A stretch of DNA of 64,000 bases. Source: Moniliella sp. 'wahieum'. Taxonomy: Eukaryota > Basidiomycota > Moniliellomycetes > Moniliellales > Moniliellaceae. The notes under the pieces were generated by a model that saw only the letters and a list, made by a program, of their open reading frames with translations, was not told the DNA's origin and searched no databases. Position 1 is the first letter of the stretch. Each line of letters opens with the position of its first letter. This document shows positions 46,683 through 58,799 of the stretch, piece by piece. Location: positions 62,001 through 126,000 of the forward strand of contig RSEE01000114.1 in NCBI GenBank assembly GCA_003971905.1, read 5' to 3'. A program made the position numbers and the translations under genes.

Positions 46683-47131
46683 GGTCGGAGCGAGGGAGGG
46701 GAAGAGGGTGGCGGGAAAGGTTGGTGTAGTTGGGTTAATGACCGGAGCGACGCGCCTCGCGGAAGCGCATTTGCCCTGGGCTACGCGAAGGGGGGGCTGC
46801 GTAAGCGCACAGGCGGCACGTGACGTGTGATGCGGCTAGGGCGCGTGTTGCACCGAGTCGCGCGAGCGTCTTGTCGGTGCAACAAGACCGACCCGATCCG
46901 GGCCGAGGTGCGGCACTCGTGCCGTGCCACAGCGCGCGGATGTGGGCGTCGATACCGATAACCGACACACGATGCTCAACAATCGCAGGACAATTGAAAT
47001 TCTTCTCGCACCTGTCGAGGTCTCCAGACTCAACTGCCTCCAGCTCGGCTCTCTTTTTTGCCGGCCTCGCCCCTCTGCCCCGCTTGCCCGCCACCACGCC
47101 CCGCCCCTCCTAGGCCTGTCTCCTCCGAACC
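46683..47131. promoter_or_regulatory. Divergent promoter region, Gly-rich gene / GGC1
   Basis: 449 bp between two divergent starts. A C/T-rich leader precedes the GGC1 ATG. No clear TATA box. Confidence 0.4.
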
Positions 47132-48022
47132 ATGGCACCGCACCTCGATGGGCCCCGCCGCGAGAGCGCCAACGCGCGCATTGCTGGTTCCGGTGTCAGC
47201 GGCATCGCTGAGCTTTGTCTTCCACCCCGTAGACACCATTGCCAAGCGTCTGATGAGCAACAAGGATGCGTCCAAGTCGCTTTCCCAGGTCATCTTCAAG
47301 GAACAGGCCGCCGCACCCATCGGCACCAAGGCTCTCTCGCTCTTCCCCGGCCTTGGGTACGCGGCTGGGTACAAGGTCCTGCAGCGGGTGTACAAGTTTG
47401 GTGGCCAGCCCTTCATCAACGACTACCTCCGCGCCCACCATGGCCAGGCCTTCACCAACACCTTTGGCGAGCGCAATGGAAAGTCGATGATGCAGGCCAC
47501 CGCCGGCTCTCTTACAGGCATTGGTGAGGTGGTGCTTCTGCCACTGGACGTGCTCAAGATCAAGCGCCAGACCAACCCTGAGGCCTTCCGGTCCCGTGGG
47601 TTCCTCCGCATCGTCAAGGACGAAGGCTTTGCTCTGTACCGCGGCTGGGGCTGGACCATGGCGCGCAACGCGCCTGGCTCGTTTGCTCTCTTTGGTGGGT
47701 CGGCGTTCACCAAGGAATACCTCTTTGGCCTGCAGGACTACAGCTCGGCTACGTGGGGCCAGAACTTTGCTGCCTCGATTGGTGGTGCGGTGGCTTCCAT
47801 TACCGTCTCGGCCCCATTGGACGTGGTCAAGACCCGCATCCAAAACGCCAACTTTGAGTCCAACGTCGGTGGCTTCACCATCATCAAGGACATGATCAAG
47901 AACGAGGGGGTGGGTGCGTTCTTCAAGGGTCTCACGCCTAAGATCTTGGTGGTTGGGCCCAAGCTGGTCTTTAGCTTCACCCTGGCTCAGTCCCTCATCC
48001 CCCTCTTGGCAAATACATGTAA
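47132..48022 (+). CDS. GGC1: Mitochondrial GTP/GDP carrier (GGC1)
   Basis: Inner-membrane carrier that imports GTP and exports GDP and affects mitochondrial iron balance. The ATG at 47132 is in an ACCATGG context. Three mitochondrial-carrier repeats are present; signature motifs are HPVDTIAKRLMSN, PLDVLKIKRQTNPEAF and PLDVVKTRIQN. GWGWTMARNAPGSFALFGG and FKGLTPKILVVGPKLVFSF match yeast Ggc1 closely. The frame breaks near 47215 (before FHPVDT) and at a TT run at 48006-48007. Adding one T there gives the ending LFGKYM and a stop at 48020-48022, the length of yeast Ggc1 (about 297 residues). Without it the frame runs on artificially to 48374. No intron. Confidence 0.95.
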
Positions 48023-48237
48023 TAGCATGCAATTGCCACCTCCCCCTCCCCCCCGAAAAAGCCCTTGCTTGCCTGTCTTGGTGCCTATGGGCGTGTACCT
48101 GTCCTGCTATAGTGGGCGCTGCCCATCATTCCCATGTTTGTTTCACCCCTCTTTCGAGAATCGCTGCTCGATGCCCTTTGATGAGGGTGCCCGAATCGGC
48201 GCAATAGGCAGTGCATTCACTGTAGTGTGTTGGACTC

Positions 48238-49794
48238 TTAGCCGTGTCCTGCCAAAGCAACGCTTGCAACTCCTCCACCCATTTGTCCCATGCCCGGATC
48301 CGTCCCGCTCAGCTGTAGCCTCAGCTGTCCGGCCGCCATCCAGAACAGCAGGACTACTTCTCCAGGCGCCATAGTGAGGGAGATCGCGAGGTCGGTCGGA
48401 CAAGGAGTGAAGCAAGCGCCAGGACCTTGGTCCAGCTCGCCCAGACTTACCACCCATACCCGCCCTGGCTTTGTGAGCAAAGAAACGCTGGTCTTGACTC
48501 CCCAAATGGGCAGCGCTCCCTTGATCATCTCAGCCTCACTGTCGGCAAGTTGGACCGCCATCGCCCGCACCTCACCCCTCGCCGCGGCGTAGACCTGAGG
48601 CACCGTAGCGCACAGTGGCCACACCCGACTGCCGGGCACACGTAGCGGATCGAGCCATTGTCGCGCATTCGACAGCCCCAGGAAAAGGGTTCCTTCGCCC
48701 GCTGCTAGATCCCCTCCGAGATCCGGCTGGGCGACCATCGCGCACGCCGTCACATATACCGCCGCACTCACGCCCTGCTGCTCTGCAGCGGCCAGGATGC
48801 ACGCCGTATCCGACCGAGACAGGGTAAGGCGATGGCACGCGCTCCCAGCCACAGGCGAAGACACTTGCGCCTGCAACACCAACAGAGACGCCATGGCCAT
48901 GTTCGCGTGTTCCACCTGCGCAGGCGAGACAGGACCCACGTCTTCTTCCACCACCGTCTCCCCCGCTGGGGGAAGGCGTCCCACTTCGCCCCCCCACCCT
49001 CGCTCCACAGGAGACACACTCAACCCATCCAGAAACGCCCCCAGTACCACGCTAGTGCCCGACACGCACGGTCTGACTGGTTAGTGCTGCTATACTTTCT
49101 CTCCACCCCCCCCGGCTGAACTCAGCCCGTTCGACCAACAATCCAATCTGCAACGCACCAGGATTGCCCGTCGAGCCAGGCTGGCTTGGCATGCAACTCT
49201 ACCGTGTCCCCGTGGGCAAGGCGCGGTGGACCAGTGCGACCCCCCAAGCGGGCGGGACAAAGGGTTCCCCATTTGGTTCTTGGGAAAAGAGGAGCGTGTC
49301 ATTGAGCCACTGCATGGGCGGGGCCTGTGACTCGTACGTCCATGTCGGTTCGGGATGCTCCTACGTTTGTTGTCCCCGTCATCCGGGGGGTATAATAGCG
49401 ATGATGAGCTGCGTCAGTACTCAGTGTCCGGTTGTTTAACTTGCCACTGCATTGGCGTGTCACATGTCACGCCTTGGACCAAGACGGGCGTGGAACGGCC
49501 TTGAATGGAACCGGGAACGCTCAAAAGGATGGGTGGGCAGAGGAAGGGTGCGTACAAGGTCCAACTGTACCCCGACCGCGGGCAGACGGAAGCGCACATC
49601 GAGCCAGGCGGCGCGAACTTGGTCCATTGAAACACGCTGGGAAAGCGGACAGGTGAGCGTCCACCCGGCGCGTTCGGGAGATGGTCTGTAAAGGTGGCCA
49701 GCCATGCTTCGGCGGGGGAGAGGGGCCGCTGCCACCTCCCATCGGTCGAGTACCACGAAGAGTGGGGCCCAGGAACGACTGTGTCTGTGCACAT
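48238..49794 (-). CDS. Putative condensation-like acyltransferase
   Basis: Tentative. The N-terminal reading from 49794 includes RWQRPLSPAEAWLATF, like the first helix of fungal alcohol-acetyltransferase and condensation-fold proteins. A middle frame follows, and a 275-codon C-terminal frame (48238-49065) shows CILAAAEQQGVSAAVYVTACAMV, which resembles the helix after the first subdomain of that fold, then FLGLSNARQWL and a Gly-rich end. The HHxxxD catalytic motif was not found; it may fall in the disrupted region at 49070-49330. Alternatives are an unrelated hypothetical protein or a decaying gene. No partner gene suggests a substrate. Confidence 0.4.
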
Positions 49795-50436
49795 GGGACG
49801 AAGCAGACGAAGGAAATCAAGACGGCCTTGCGGTTCAGGATACAGGTGGGGGAGAAGTGTGGGGAATAAACAAGGTAGATGAGAAACGTGTTGTGTGGGG
49901 GCGGGACAAAATCAAACGAAGGAAAATCCGGGTCGTTAAGCCCCTATATATATGCTTCCGTGTGTCAGGTAGCAGGGGGGGGCTGTACTGGTTCAACGCC
50001 ATATATCCATCCACTGTGGGGCTACTCTGGCCAACGTCACCATGCCACCGATATTCACGCGGCCTTTTCACATTCGAGGCATAGACACGGGCATATACGC
50101 GAACGCGCGGCTTTGCGAAGCTGGCGCAGCCGCGCGAAGGATACACAACTACGCGGTCCTCTCCGTACACACTGCTCTTCTAGTATAGGCATCTGCCTCC
50201 AGAGTCAAATATACGTATGGAGGCAAGACGTTGCCGGGTTTCCGAGACAGATGAAGATAAGTCTCTTCAGCCTTCAGCGTGCTGAGGCGGTACTTTCAAG
50301 GGACTTGATGGAAAAGCAAGAGCAAGTCAGGCCAAAGAAGCATCGTCAACACTTCATCAGTTCTCACCAGCTGCGTTAAATGCAGGTGTCTCATGCTAAG
50401 CCTACTGTTTCGTTACTGCAGGCGGAGGTCATCAAT
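49795..50436. other. Spacer with tRNA-Val 5' flank
   Basis: About 640 bp with no supported gene. Confidence 0.5.
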
Positions 50437-50542
50437 GGTCGGATGGTGTAGTTGGTCATCACGTACGCTTCACATTCTGAAGCTCCAGGCCTCAGTATTG
50501 CTGGGACGCGTAAGGTCCCCGGTTCGATCCCGGGTTCGACCA
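50437..50542 (+). tRNA. tRNA-Val(CAC) with intron
   Basis: Acceptor GGTCGGA pairs with TTCGACC, followed by discriminator A. The T arm is CCCGG-TTCGATC-CCGGG. The anticodon stem TACGC pairs with GCGTA only after removing about 32 nt between positions 37 and 38. The loop then reads TTCACAC, giving anticodon CAC. An intron at 37/38 is the standard eukaryotic place. A run of six T at 50545-50550 is the Pol III terminator. CCA is not encoded. Confidence 0.92.
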
Positions 50543-50544
50543 CA

Positions 50545-50550
50545 TTTTTT
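50545..50550 (+). terminator. Pol III terminator of tRNA-Val
   Basis: T6 run two bases after the tRNA end. Confidence 0.85.
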
Positions 50551-50756
50551 GTCATCCCGTTTCCTTTTTTGTCTCCCTACTGCAAGTATATGGTAATAGA
50601 TCCTCTTACAGCGCGAATACCAGCGATCACCTTCTTGTTTCCTTGTACAGATGGCGTTTGCGGGGCCAAAAGCAAAGCCTACTATCGGCCTGTTTGTCCT
50701 TGCTCCATGGCCGGGTTTGGGTATAGCATCGATTGACCAAGCTTTTAGGAACAAAG

Positions 50757-50762
50757 AAAAAA
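50757..50762 (-). terminator. Pol III terminator of tRNA-Ala
   Basis: T6 on the minus strand, four bases after the tRNA-Ala 3' end. Confidence 0.8.
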
Positions 50763-50766
50763 GAAA

Positions 50767-50838
50767 TGGACGAACAGGGAATTGAACCCCGGACCTCATG
50801 CATGCTAAGCAAGCGCTCTACCCCTGAGCTATCCGCCC
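50767..50838 (-). tRNA. tRNA-Ala(AGC)
   Basis: 72 nt without intron. It starts GGGCGGATAGCTCAGG, has anticodon loop TTAGCAT (anticodon AGC, read as IGC), T loop TTCAATT and ends TTCGTCC plus discriminator A. The acceptor stem contains G-T pairs. It faces tRNA-Val tail to tail, about 220 bp apart. Confidence 0.95.
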
Positions 50839-51570
50839 TTGTGTGGCAGAAAGGTGATTGTCAAAAGGCCTACATATCCCGATCGAAGGGTAGGTAGCCG
50901 GCCGAAGTTCGTATGCGATGCTTGCTACCAACCCAGCTCCTTATGTAGATGGGCTGATGGCTGAGCTGAGACTCAGGCCGTAGAGTGCTGTCGTAGCGGG
51001 TCTTATCACCATTTTAAAGGCTTTGAAGTAACCGTAGTATCTGGGCAAGCTGACTCTGAATCTTCCAAATAGAGAGGTAGTAATGGGAAAAAGGCACTGA
51101 CAAACAAAGGAGAAAAGGATCAGAACAAAGGAGGAACGCGCATCGGGTCCGTCATAGTTGCCTTTGTCGGGCACGAATGGTGTCAGAGCTTGCTGGTCAC
51201 TATTAGAGGCGGTGGTCACTAGGTCATTGGCCACTTCCGACATTTATTTTCATAGCCCCGTGCGTATAGACGTAGTGCGCAATTCTCCCATGATGCAGTT
51301 CCGACAGGGTGCAAAACAGGCGTCTGCATGGTTTGTCTGGAAGGGCAGAGAATGGGATGCATGGCCTAGGGCATCCGACCTACATACATCCAATCTATGA
51401 ATCGGACCCAAAAACAAAATGCTGAGGGATGGATTCGAGACCATTGCACACCGAGGCCGCGTGCGCGCCAAGCTCCTGAAACGGTGCTCAATCCGTACTG
51501 GGCCTAGAAAGAAAGCACATGGGAAGGGGGAGATAAGGCACCGAACGGCGGTGGATCCATAGATTTTCAC
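50839..51570. other. Spacer tRNA-Ala / SDH1
   Basis: About 730 bp including the 3' flank of SDH1. No gene recognised. Confidence 0.5.
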
Positions 51571-53623
51571 TTAGTACTTGCGGGCAAACGGTGCCACGCT
51601 CTGGCACTCGTTCTCGTCCAAGGTAGTGGAAATGACAGGGCGGTAGTCCAACTTGACCTTCTGCTCTCCCGGCTGGACAAAGTCCACGGCCGTGTCCCAG
51701 GACAGGGTGTGCTTCATCCAGTTCACATCGTCACGGTCGGGGAAGTCCTCACGGGCATGGGCACCACGCGACTCCTTCCGCGCGGCGGCAGCGTGCATCG
51801 TCTGCGTCGCACACGACAAGAGGTTGCGCAGTTCCAGCGTCTCGTACAGATCCGTGTTCCAGATCAGCGAACGGTCCTTGATGCCCACCTGGGGCAAAAT
51901 GTCGGCCACATGGTCAATCTTCTTCTTGCCCTCGTCCAAAGACTCTTGCATTCGGAACACAGCCGCATCGGTCTGCATGACCTTCTGCATGTGCAACCGA
52001 ATGTCCGACGTGTGCTGCGGACCGTTCGAGTTGCGAGCAATGTCCAGGTCGACAATCGCCTTCTTGCCCGCATCACCTTGCAGCGGCTTGTGCGGTGCAC
52101 CGGGCGTCGAGTTCTCCTTAATGTGGTTCGCGCACGCACGGCCAAACACAACAATGTCCAGCAACGAGTTGGCACCCAGCCGGTTCGCTCCGTGCACCGA
52201 CACACATGCCGTCTCACCAGCAGCATACAGACCCTTGACCACCTTGTCCTTGCCATTCTCATGCGTCAGCACCTGACCCTGGTAGTTGGTCGGGATACCA
52301 CCCATGTTGTAGTGCACCGTGGGCAGGACCGGGATCGGCTCCTTGGTCACATCCACACCAGCAAAGATGGCGGCCGTCTCCGAGATACCGGGCAGACGCT
52401 CGTGGAGAAGTTTGGGAGGCAAGTGCGAGAGCTGCAGGTAGCAGTGGTCCTTCTCCGGACCCACACCACGACCGGCACGAATTTCCATCGTCTCCGCACG
52501 CGAAACAACGTCACGCGAAGCCAAGTCCTTGGCCGTGGGCGCGTACCGCTCCATGAACCGCTCTCCCTCCGAGTTGAGCAGGTATCCACCCTCTCCACGC
52601 GAGCCCTCGGTAATCAGGCACCCAGCACCGTAGATACCAGTGGGGTGGAACTGGACAAACTCCAAGTCTTGCAGAGGCAGGCCGGCACGCGAGACCATGG
52701 CCATACCGTCACCGGTGCAGGTGTGGGCCGAAGTGCACGAGAAGAAAGCACGGCCATAGCCACCAGTAGCAAGAACAGTGTTGTGGGCGCGGAAGCGGTG
52801 GATCGTCCCGTCCTCCTGGTTGATAGCCATCACACCCACGCACTCACCGTCCTCCATGATCAGGTCCAGCGCAAAGAACTCGATAAAAGTAGTTCGACTT
52901 GTGCTTGAGCGACTGGCCATAGAGCGTGTGAAGCATAGCGTGGCCCGTGCGGTCCGCAGCAGCGCAGGTACGGTACGCCTGACCACCCTTGCCGAATTGG
53001 AGCGACTGACCACCGAACGCACGCTGGTAGATCTTGCCCTCGGACGTACGCGAGAAAGGAAGACCGTAGTGCTCGAGCTCAATCACGGCGCGGGGAGCCT
53101 CGCGGGCCATGTAGTGGATCGCATCCTGGTCACCAAGCCAGTCCGAGCCCTTGACCGTGTCGTACATGTGCCAGCGCCAGTCATCCTCGGTCATGTTGCC
53201 GAGCGCAGCGTTGATACCACCCTGGGCGGCGACGGTGTGGGAACGGGTGGGGAAGAGCTTGGTGATGCACGCCGTCTTCAGGCCGGCTTCAGCAAGACCC
53301 ATGGTGGCACGCAGACCGGCACCACCAGCACCGACCACGACGGCATCGTACCTGCGGAGGACAAGAGGGTTAGCAGCTGGCTGGCAACGAGGGGAGGCGG
53401 TGGCGGCAGGAGAGCAGGAGGGGGAAGTGGAGACGCACTCATGCTCGATCACCTGGTAGCCCTGGGGCGCATCCAGAGGGGAGGACGTTTCCTTGGCACG
53501 CAGCGGCTGGGACGCAACGACGACGCGGCGGGCAGGCGCACAGGCGGAGAAGGAGCGGGAGGCGAGGGGGGCGCGGAGGGCGGGGACCGCGGTGCGCAGG
53601 GCGGAGCGGCCAAGGGCGAACAT
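51571..53623 (-). CDS. SDH1: Succinate dehydrogenase flavoprotein subunit
   Basis: Catalytic subunit of respiratory complex II; oxidises succinate to fumarate on the matrix face of the inner membrane. The start [17 protein letters not shown] at 53623 is an Arg-rich mitochondrial presequence. An 87-nt intron at 53352-53438 (GTGCGT donor) leads to the FAD-binding [15 protein letters not shown]. The covalent-FAD histidine lies in [16 protein letters not shown]. Further motifs include [36 protein letters not shown] and [14 protein letters not shown]. The end at 51571 is PFARKY, close to other Sdh1 proteins. One extra base in the AAAA run at 52885-52888 breaks an otherwise perfect reading. Length is about 654 codons. 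Confidence 0.97.
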
Positions 53624-53770
53624 GGCGGCGACGCAGCGGTGGTGTGGTGGTCGTCGTCGGTGCGAGAGAACGAAGGGGACGAGCCACCTTCCGTCAGCGC
53701 TGAGCGAGCCTGGCGCCGTGAATGAAGACCGGATGCACCGAACGCGCCCCAGCCAGCGGCGAGCGGGTCG

Positions 53771-53838
53771 CGACACAGCCCCCGTGCGGCCGCGCCGCCA
53801 GCAATTAATAATTCCGGGCGGGACACAGCCCCCGTGCG
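53771..53838. repeat. 18-bp direct repeat, 50-bp spacing
   Basis: GACACAGCCCCCGTGCGG at 53771-53788 and again at 53821-53838, upstream of SDH1. A weaker third relative follows near 53907. Confidence 0.75.
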
Positions 53839-56800
53839 GGGCGGCCCACCCGACGGATGGGCCGGTCCGGCCCAGCCCGGCCTGCCCGCCCGCCCGCGCC
53901 CCCCGGGCACAGCGCCACTGTGCGGCGGGGCTGCTGCCCGCTGCCTCGGCCCGTGCGGGTTTTGTCAGCTGGCCTTTGCGGCCTGGACGAGCCGGACGCA
54001 GATTGCCCCACACACAGTGCCATCGCCGCCTCGTCCGCCGCCTCGCTTCATCACCAGCTGCTCAGATCCCACGCGTGCCTCTCTCTTACTTCCCCGACTG
54101 CCAACCGTAGTGGAAAAGAGGCCGTGTGATATACCATTGCTTCTGCTGAACGCAAACGTTGAAGATGGGAGGGCGCGAACTCCTGTTCCGCCAGGCCAAT
54201 GAGGCTCAGCTAAACGACGTGGACTCATCTTGACCCCCAACAACCACACTGTTTACCTTTATGGCACCAAACGATCCGCCATGGCCCTCACACACTCAAA
54301 GGGGGGCACAAGCCATTCGTCTCGCTCCAGATGATCACAGATGGACACGCGTGTCATCTTCGATCATCATGATCTGCCACATCCCTCCCTCGTTCTCGCA
54401 TGCCCTTTCTATTATCGATGAAGCGCCCCTCCTGTGAGCGCTGTGTGAGCGTACACCCTTGGTCTCTCGCTTCAAGATCCATTTGCCAGCTTCAACAGTC
54501 AACTCTGCTGTATTTCAAGAGACGGTCGGAGGAGACATGGACCACAATCGGTGAGTGCAAACCTGCTAGAAAGAAAGTGGGTGGGATACACTCATCTGAG
54601 AGAAGGCACAAAAAGATGTCCCAGTACCCTGCTGGATGCATCCGACAGAGGCCGGGGGGGGGGATGAGACGGCTAATGTGGTGAAAGAGACAGCACTCGG
54701 TGAACAAGAGCATGGCAATTGAATGGCCAATGACGGAGTGAGGTTGGACGGTCGACGAAATCGAAAAGAGAGGCACAACGAAGAAGCAACAATAACTGTA
54801 GTACCCAATTGCGTCACCGTTTCCCCAGCCTCTCTCCCCCCCCCATCAGGTCCACGTGAGATTGAAGGATGGCTTAATGTCGGCCGTTTTTGCAGTTACT
54901 GCATTCACACAAACTGAGAGGAAGTGCTATAACATTTTTCCTGTGAGTGTGGAACATATATGTCCCTCAAACGTACCGCTGCTATGTACTTCTCCGGGTT
55001 GTATGCTAATAGGCCAATATGAACAAGACCCGGTGTAGTAGAGATGAGGGATGATCCCCTGCAGACCACAGGTCTTCGCTGGCTCTGAGACTGAAGGCTT
55101 AAAAGACCTGAAGAAGAGGGCCGTTATAAGAACATCAAATGCTCCAATTGAAGTCTATGTATCAACAAATTGATCAAGCATCCTAAAGTATCCAGCTTTA
55201 ACAACGCATCACAGTCAGCAAAATAGTTGTCCATGGATACAACTGGCGTGCCGTTCATGTTCATCCATGTCGTCCAGCACATTATGTCCGCGTAATGTCC
55301 AACTTGTATGCTTTCCATAGCACATGACATGCAAAGTTCGAAGGTCAGAATTCTGTTATACCCTTTCCGCTTGCTTCCTCTGCTCTATAGCTTCTGTTCT
55401 TATATTTTGGGAGAAGACGGGAGAAGGGAGGCATGAGAGTGGAGAGAGCCCGGGAGGATCTGCTGGCCTTTTCAAGTCCAGATGATCGTTGATCGATAGC
55501 ATAATTAGACAGCGCATAGCAGGGAAAAATGGTCTCGTCGGGGGGACCCGGGTCGAAGGAGAAGAGAGGAAAAGAAAACACAAAACATCGCGCCCGTTGA
55601 AAAAGAGAGAAGCCACAAAAAACCAATGTAATACTCCCAAAGAAGCCCTTCGCTCGGGTGGACCTCCCATGGGACTCTTCGGCATGCTGACCCGTCGGGT
55701 ATAAGCCCAGACATCTGGGGCCTGAGGCTGGATAAGGGCCTGCCTGGTGTTGAGGAGGATGCCAGAAGCTGCCGGTGGAGAAAAGGTGTTTTTGAGCAAT
55801 GCGGTCAAATTACGTTTACTTTTCCCATCTTGGACCTTTTTCGGGTAAGTTATACCTGTTGGAGAGGGCAGTTCTAGTAGGGTTCCCCTGCACGGCCCGT
55901 CGGTGAAACTCGTTTAGCCGGGAGGAAGAGTTCCGCCACAGACTGCGTACCTCCTGCTCGCTCCATCTCCCTCCTCACTCTCCTGTCTACTTCCCTTTTC
56001 GGACGTTGCTTGAAGACTTGTGGCTTACACTACTTTGCCTTCACGCCTTGTCTGAAGGCTGCTTTGCAGCTGATCCATAGGATCGCTTGTGCCCCCAAGT
56101 CGCACTCTAGGAATACCCTCTTTGCAATCAATCACTTTGACGACTGTCCGCCCGGTTTGAAAAAGACGCTGACTCATATGCACTCTCGTGCCCGACCAGC
56201 CTGTCAGGCGTTCTCACAGCGTTCAGCAACATGGAACGTTGAACTCAATGTTCAAGACGTTCAAGCTTCAAAAGTTGAACAGCGTATTCCGAAGTCGAAT
56301 TAGCGCGTGTTGCCACTGCGGGGATTTTAGCCCGCTTGAATGTCGTGAACGGCGTAGACATTATATACTGCGTACTTGAACGTTCGAACCACCCTACGTA
56401 TGCCCGCAACCCAGGCGAAACGACATGGACAGCTGAGGCGCTGAGAAGCGCCTCCCGTCAAATTTAAACGCAAAAAAGCAGGGTAACGCGTAACGCCCGT
56501 TTACTAAGGCCGGCGAGCTGAGACTCAGTACTCGTACTCACAGCAGTGCTGCGCGAGGCGCGACCCCTTTTTTTTCTATCCGCATGTGTTTTGCCCTCAG
56601 CGTTCGCAGTTCACAGTTCACACTGAAGTTTAGCCCATTAGATAGCGCCTGAGCGCCTGAACACTCTCTCTTGGCACTCTGCACGCGCCAAAAGTTCAGC
56701 TGAGTAGCTCCAGAACTACCACCCCCACCATCGCTTCCCCCCACTACCAAGGGAGACCTGACCTCTCAGACCCCCCTCAGGCCTCGCTGAGGGCTGAGGC

Positions 56801-57634
56801 GCTGAGGATCCTCTGCGCGTTCTAGTGCTCTCTCTTTCAGCTGCAGTAGCACCATTGCCTTGTCCTCTTTTCGAACCCGGGCTGGACGAATAAAACTCAG
56901 TACCCAATGGACTGAGTTGGATATTGAATGCTCAAACATAGAACGGACGTATCGGCTGATGCTGCGAGGGAGGGTGTGAATCTCACTTGGAAGGTTGAGG
57001 TCAACGAATGTCTACAGCTGCCAAAAGGCGGTTGGCGCGAGGGTTTGAGAAGTTGTTTGAAAGAGCACCTCTTTAATCGACCATCTGCCCCCTTCTGTCC
57101 CACCGCCTTCATTTGCATAATGGACGCATGGGTCTGGGCTAGAGGACGAGATAGACATGTCGATATGGCTTGGTCATGATGACCAACCGGTGCCAACAAC
57201 AACGACCGAAGGCCACTGGACGCGCGCGCACGCAGATGGAATATGTGGATGCACGCGCGGGAGCCGTCTTTGCGCTTCGCGCTTAACGATTAACGAGTAA
57301 CGCGTAACGATTAACGTGGGACTAATGATTAATGAGGAATGACATCACATGTCACAGGCAAGCCCCCCAGTCCGCCTGCCTTGCTCGCCAGCCATACACT
57401 GTCGACGGCAGCGCGGGTGGCTTCTCAGCGATCTCGGCACGGAGCGGTCAGCCTGAGTCGGCCGCTGCTGGCAAGCAGGAGGTGTGGATGTGATCGCGTG
57501 GTCATCGAGGTCACCGAGTTGGTGGCCATCGGCATATATCATCCATCATTGATCAGACTTGATCGAATCCCCCGGCCATCCTGCATCCTGCCTGTTCTGT
57601 GTCGCGCGGATCTCAGAAGAGGCACTCAGCTGAG

Positions 57635-57680
57635 TCAGTACTCAGTACATAGTACTCTACTCACGCACTCAGTACTCACG
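57635..57680. repeat. Lattice array (core GTAC)
   Basis: TCA-GTAC-TCA-GTAC in 7-bp register at 57635-57648, another GTAC 7 bp on at 57652, then TCA-GTAC-TCA about 20 bp later. Confidence 0.85.
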
Positions 57681-58552
57681 CCTTAGGGGCCTCTCTGCCA
57701 TTCAGCGCGGCTGAGCGCTGCGGCACTGTCTGCGCCATATAGGGGAGACGGGAGGAGCGGCCGCTCGCTCAGGCTCAGCGCGCAGTCGCTCGCCGGCACC
57801 GGCTCTGTTTTGTGCACTGCGATGGAAGCTACAAGATTGGAGCTTGGACAGGGACTAGACTACGCCTTCGGGACGTTTGGACGGGCAACGTGCAACGGGC
57901 ATCCCAGACTGGAGGCTTGGCTGCCCCTGTGCTGGCTTGGCCTCAGCGCTGAGCACCTCCCGACCGGGAAGCACCAAGTACTCTACCTGTACTTACTACA
58001 CCCGGCGAACCGATGAGGTCAACGTCTTGGACGTTTTGAACGCTCCCCCAGTCCCTTCCCTTGCCTTTTTGTGGTTCGGCCTTGTCTGAGAATGCTGTGG
58101 TGTTTGCGCATCTACAAAAGCCTCGCGGCATCGCTCCTCGGGGGGTCATCCGGTCATCGGTCGTCGGTCCCACCATGCATCATGATGCATGACTGCATGA
58201 CTGGTCAATAGGGCAGTCAACGTCACATCATCGCAATCGACAATCCATAACCGCATCAGGTAACGATAAGCGTTGCAGCTTGTAGGTCGTCGAGGTCGTC
58301 GAGGTCATCACTTACCACCCTCACCACTCCCTCACTAATGACAGCCACTCCTTGACATCGACTATCGAGCCGGTTGGTGTCCATGTCACCCATCTCATGC
58401 ACCGTGCATCATCCGTCGATAATGGAGTCATTGGCTCAGTGCTATAACGCGCTGACGAGGCTCAGCAGCGCTCATCTGCAAATCAGTGTCATGCGTTCTG
58501 AGGGGAAGAGGGGGGGGGGATACGTAGATAGATGATCGAAGGGATGCATCTT

Positions 58553-58799
58553 TGAAGTTTGAAGCTTGAAGCTTGAATCTCTTGAATCTTGATGGCAATT
58601 GGGGGGAGTCGCTAGCTAAGATCTGAGAGCAACCGTCGATCCGGAAGCCAGCGCCTTCCGACCCTGCTGAGCGCGAGACCCTGACGCGCTGAGAAGCTTG
58701 AGAAGCTTGAGCGCTTGAGCGGCAGGCGGAGAGGGTGCAGGGCAGACGAGACCGGGCAAAGCGACCGTGTGGCCGGGGCGAGTCACTAGTCAAGCTTCA
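58553..58799. repeat. Lattice arrays (AGCT, CTAG)
   Basis: TGA-AGTT, TGA-AGCT, TGA-AGCT, TGA in register at 58553-58576. At 58783-58799 TCA-CTAG, TCA-AGCT and TCA keep the same register while the core changes. Confidence 0.9.

Noticed and set aside
47132..48374. Extended C-terminus of the GTP/GDP carrier to 48374
   Set aside because: The extra 115 codons are Pro/Ser-rich and unlike the family; one missing T at 48006-48007 explains the read-through.
51709..52908. 399-codon plus-strand frame opposite SDH1
   Set aside because: It is the antisense shadow of the succinate dehydrogenase reading, which is certain.
55340..56310. Short frames in the SDH1-PMA1 spacer that looked partly coding
   Set aside because: No recognised motif, no consistent frame and no splice structure.
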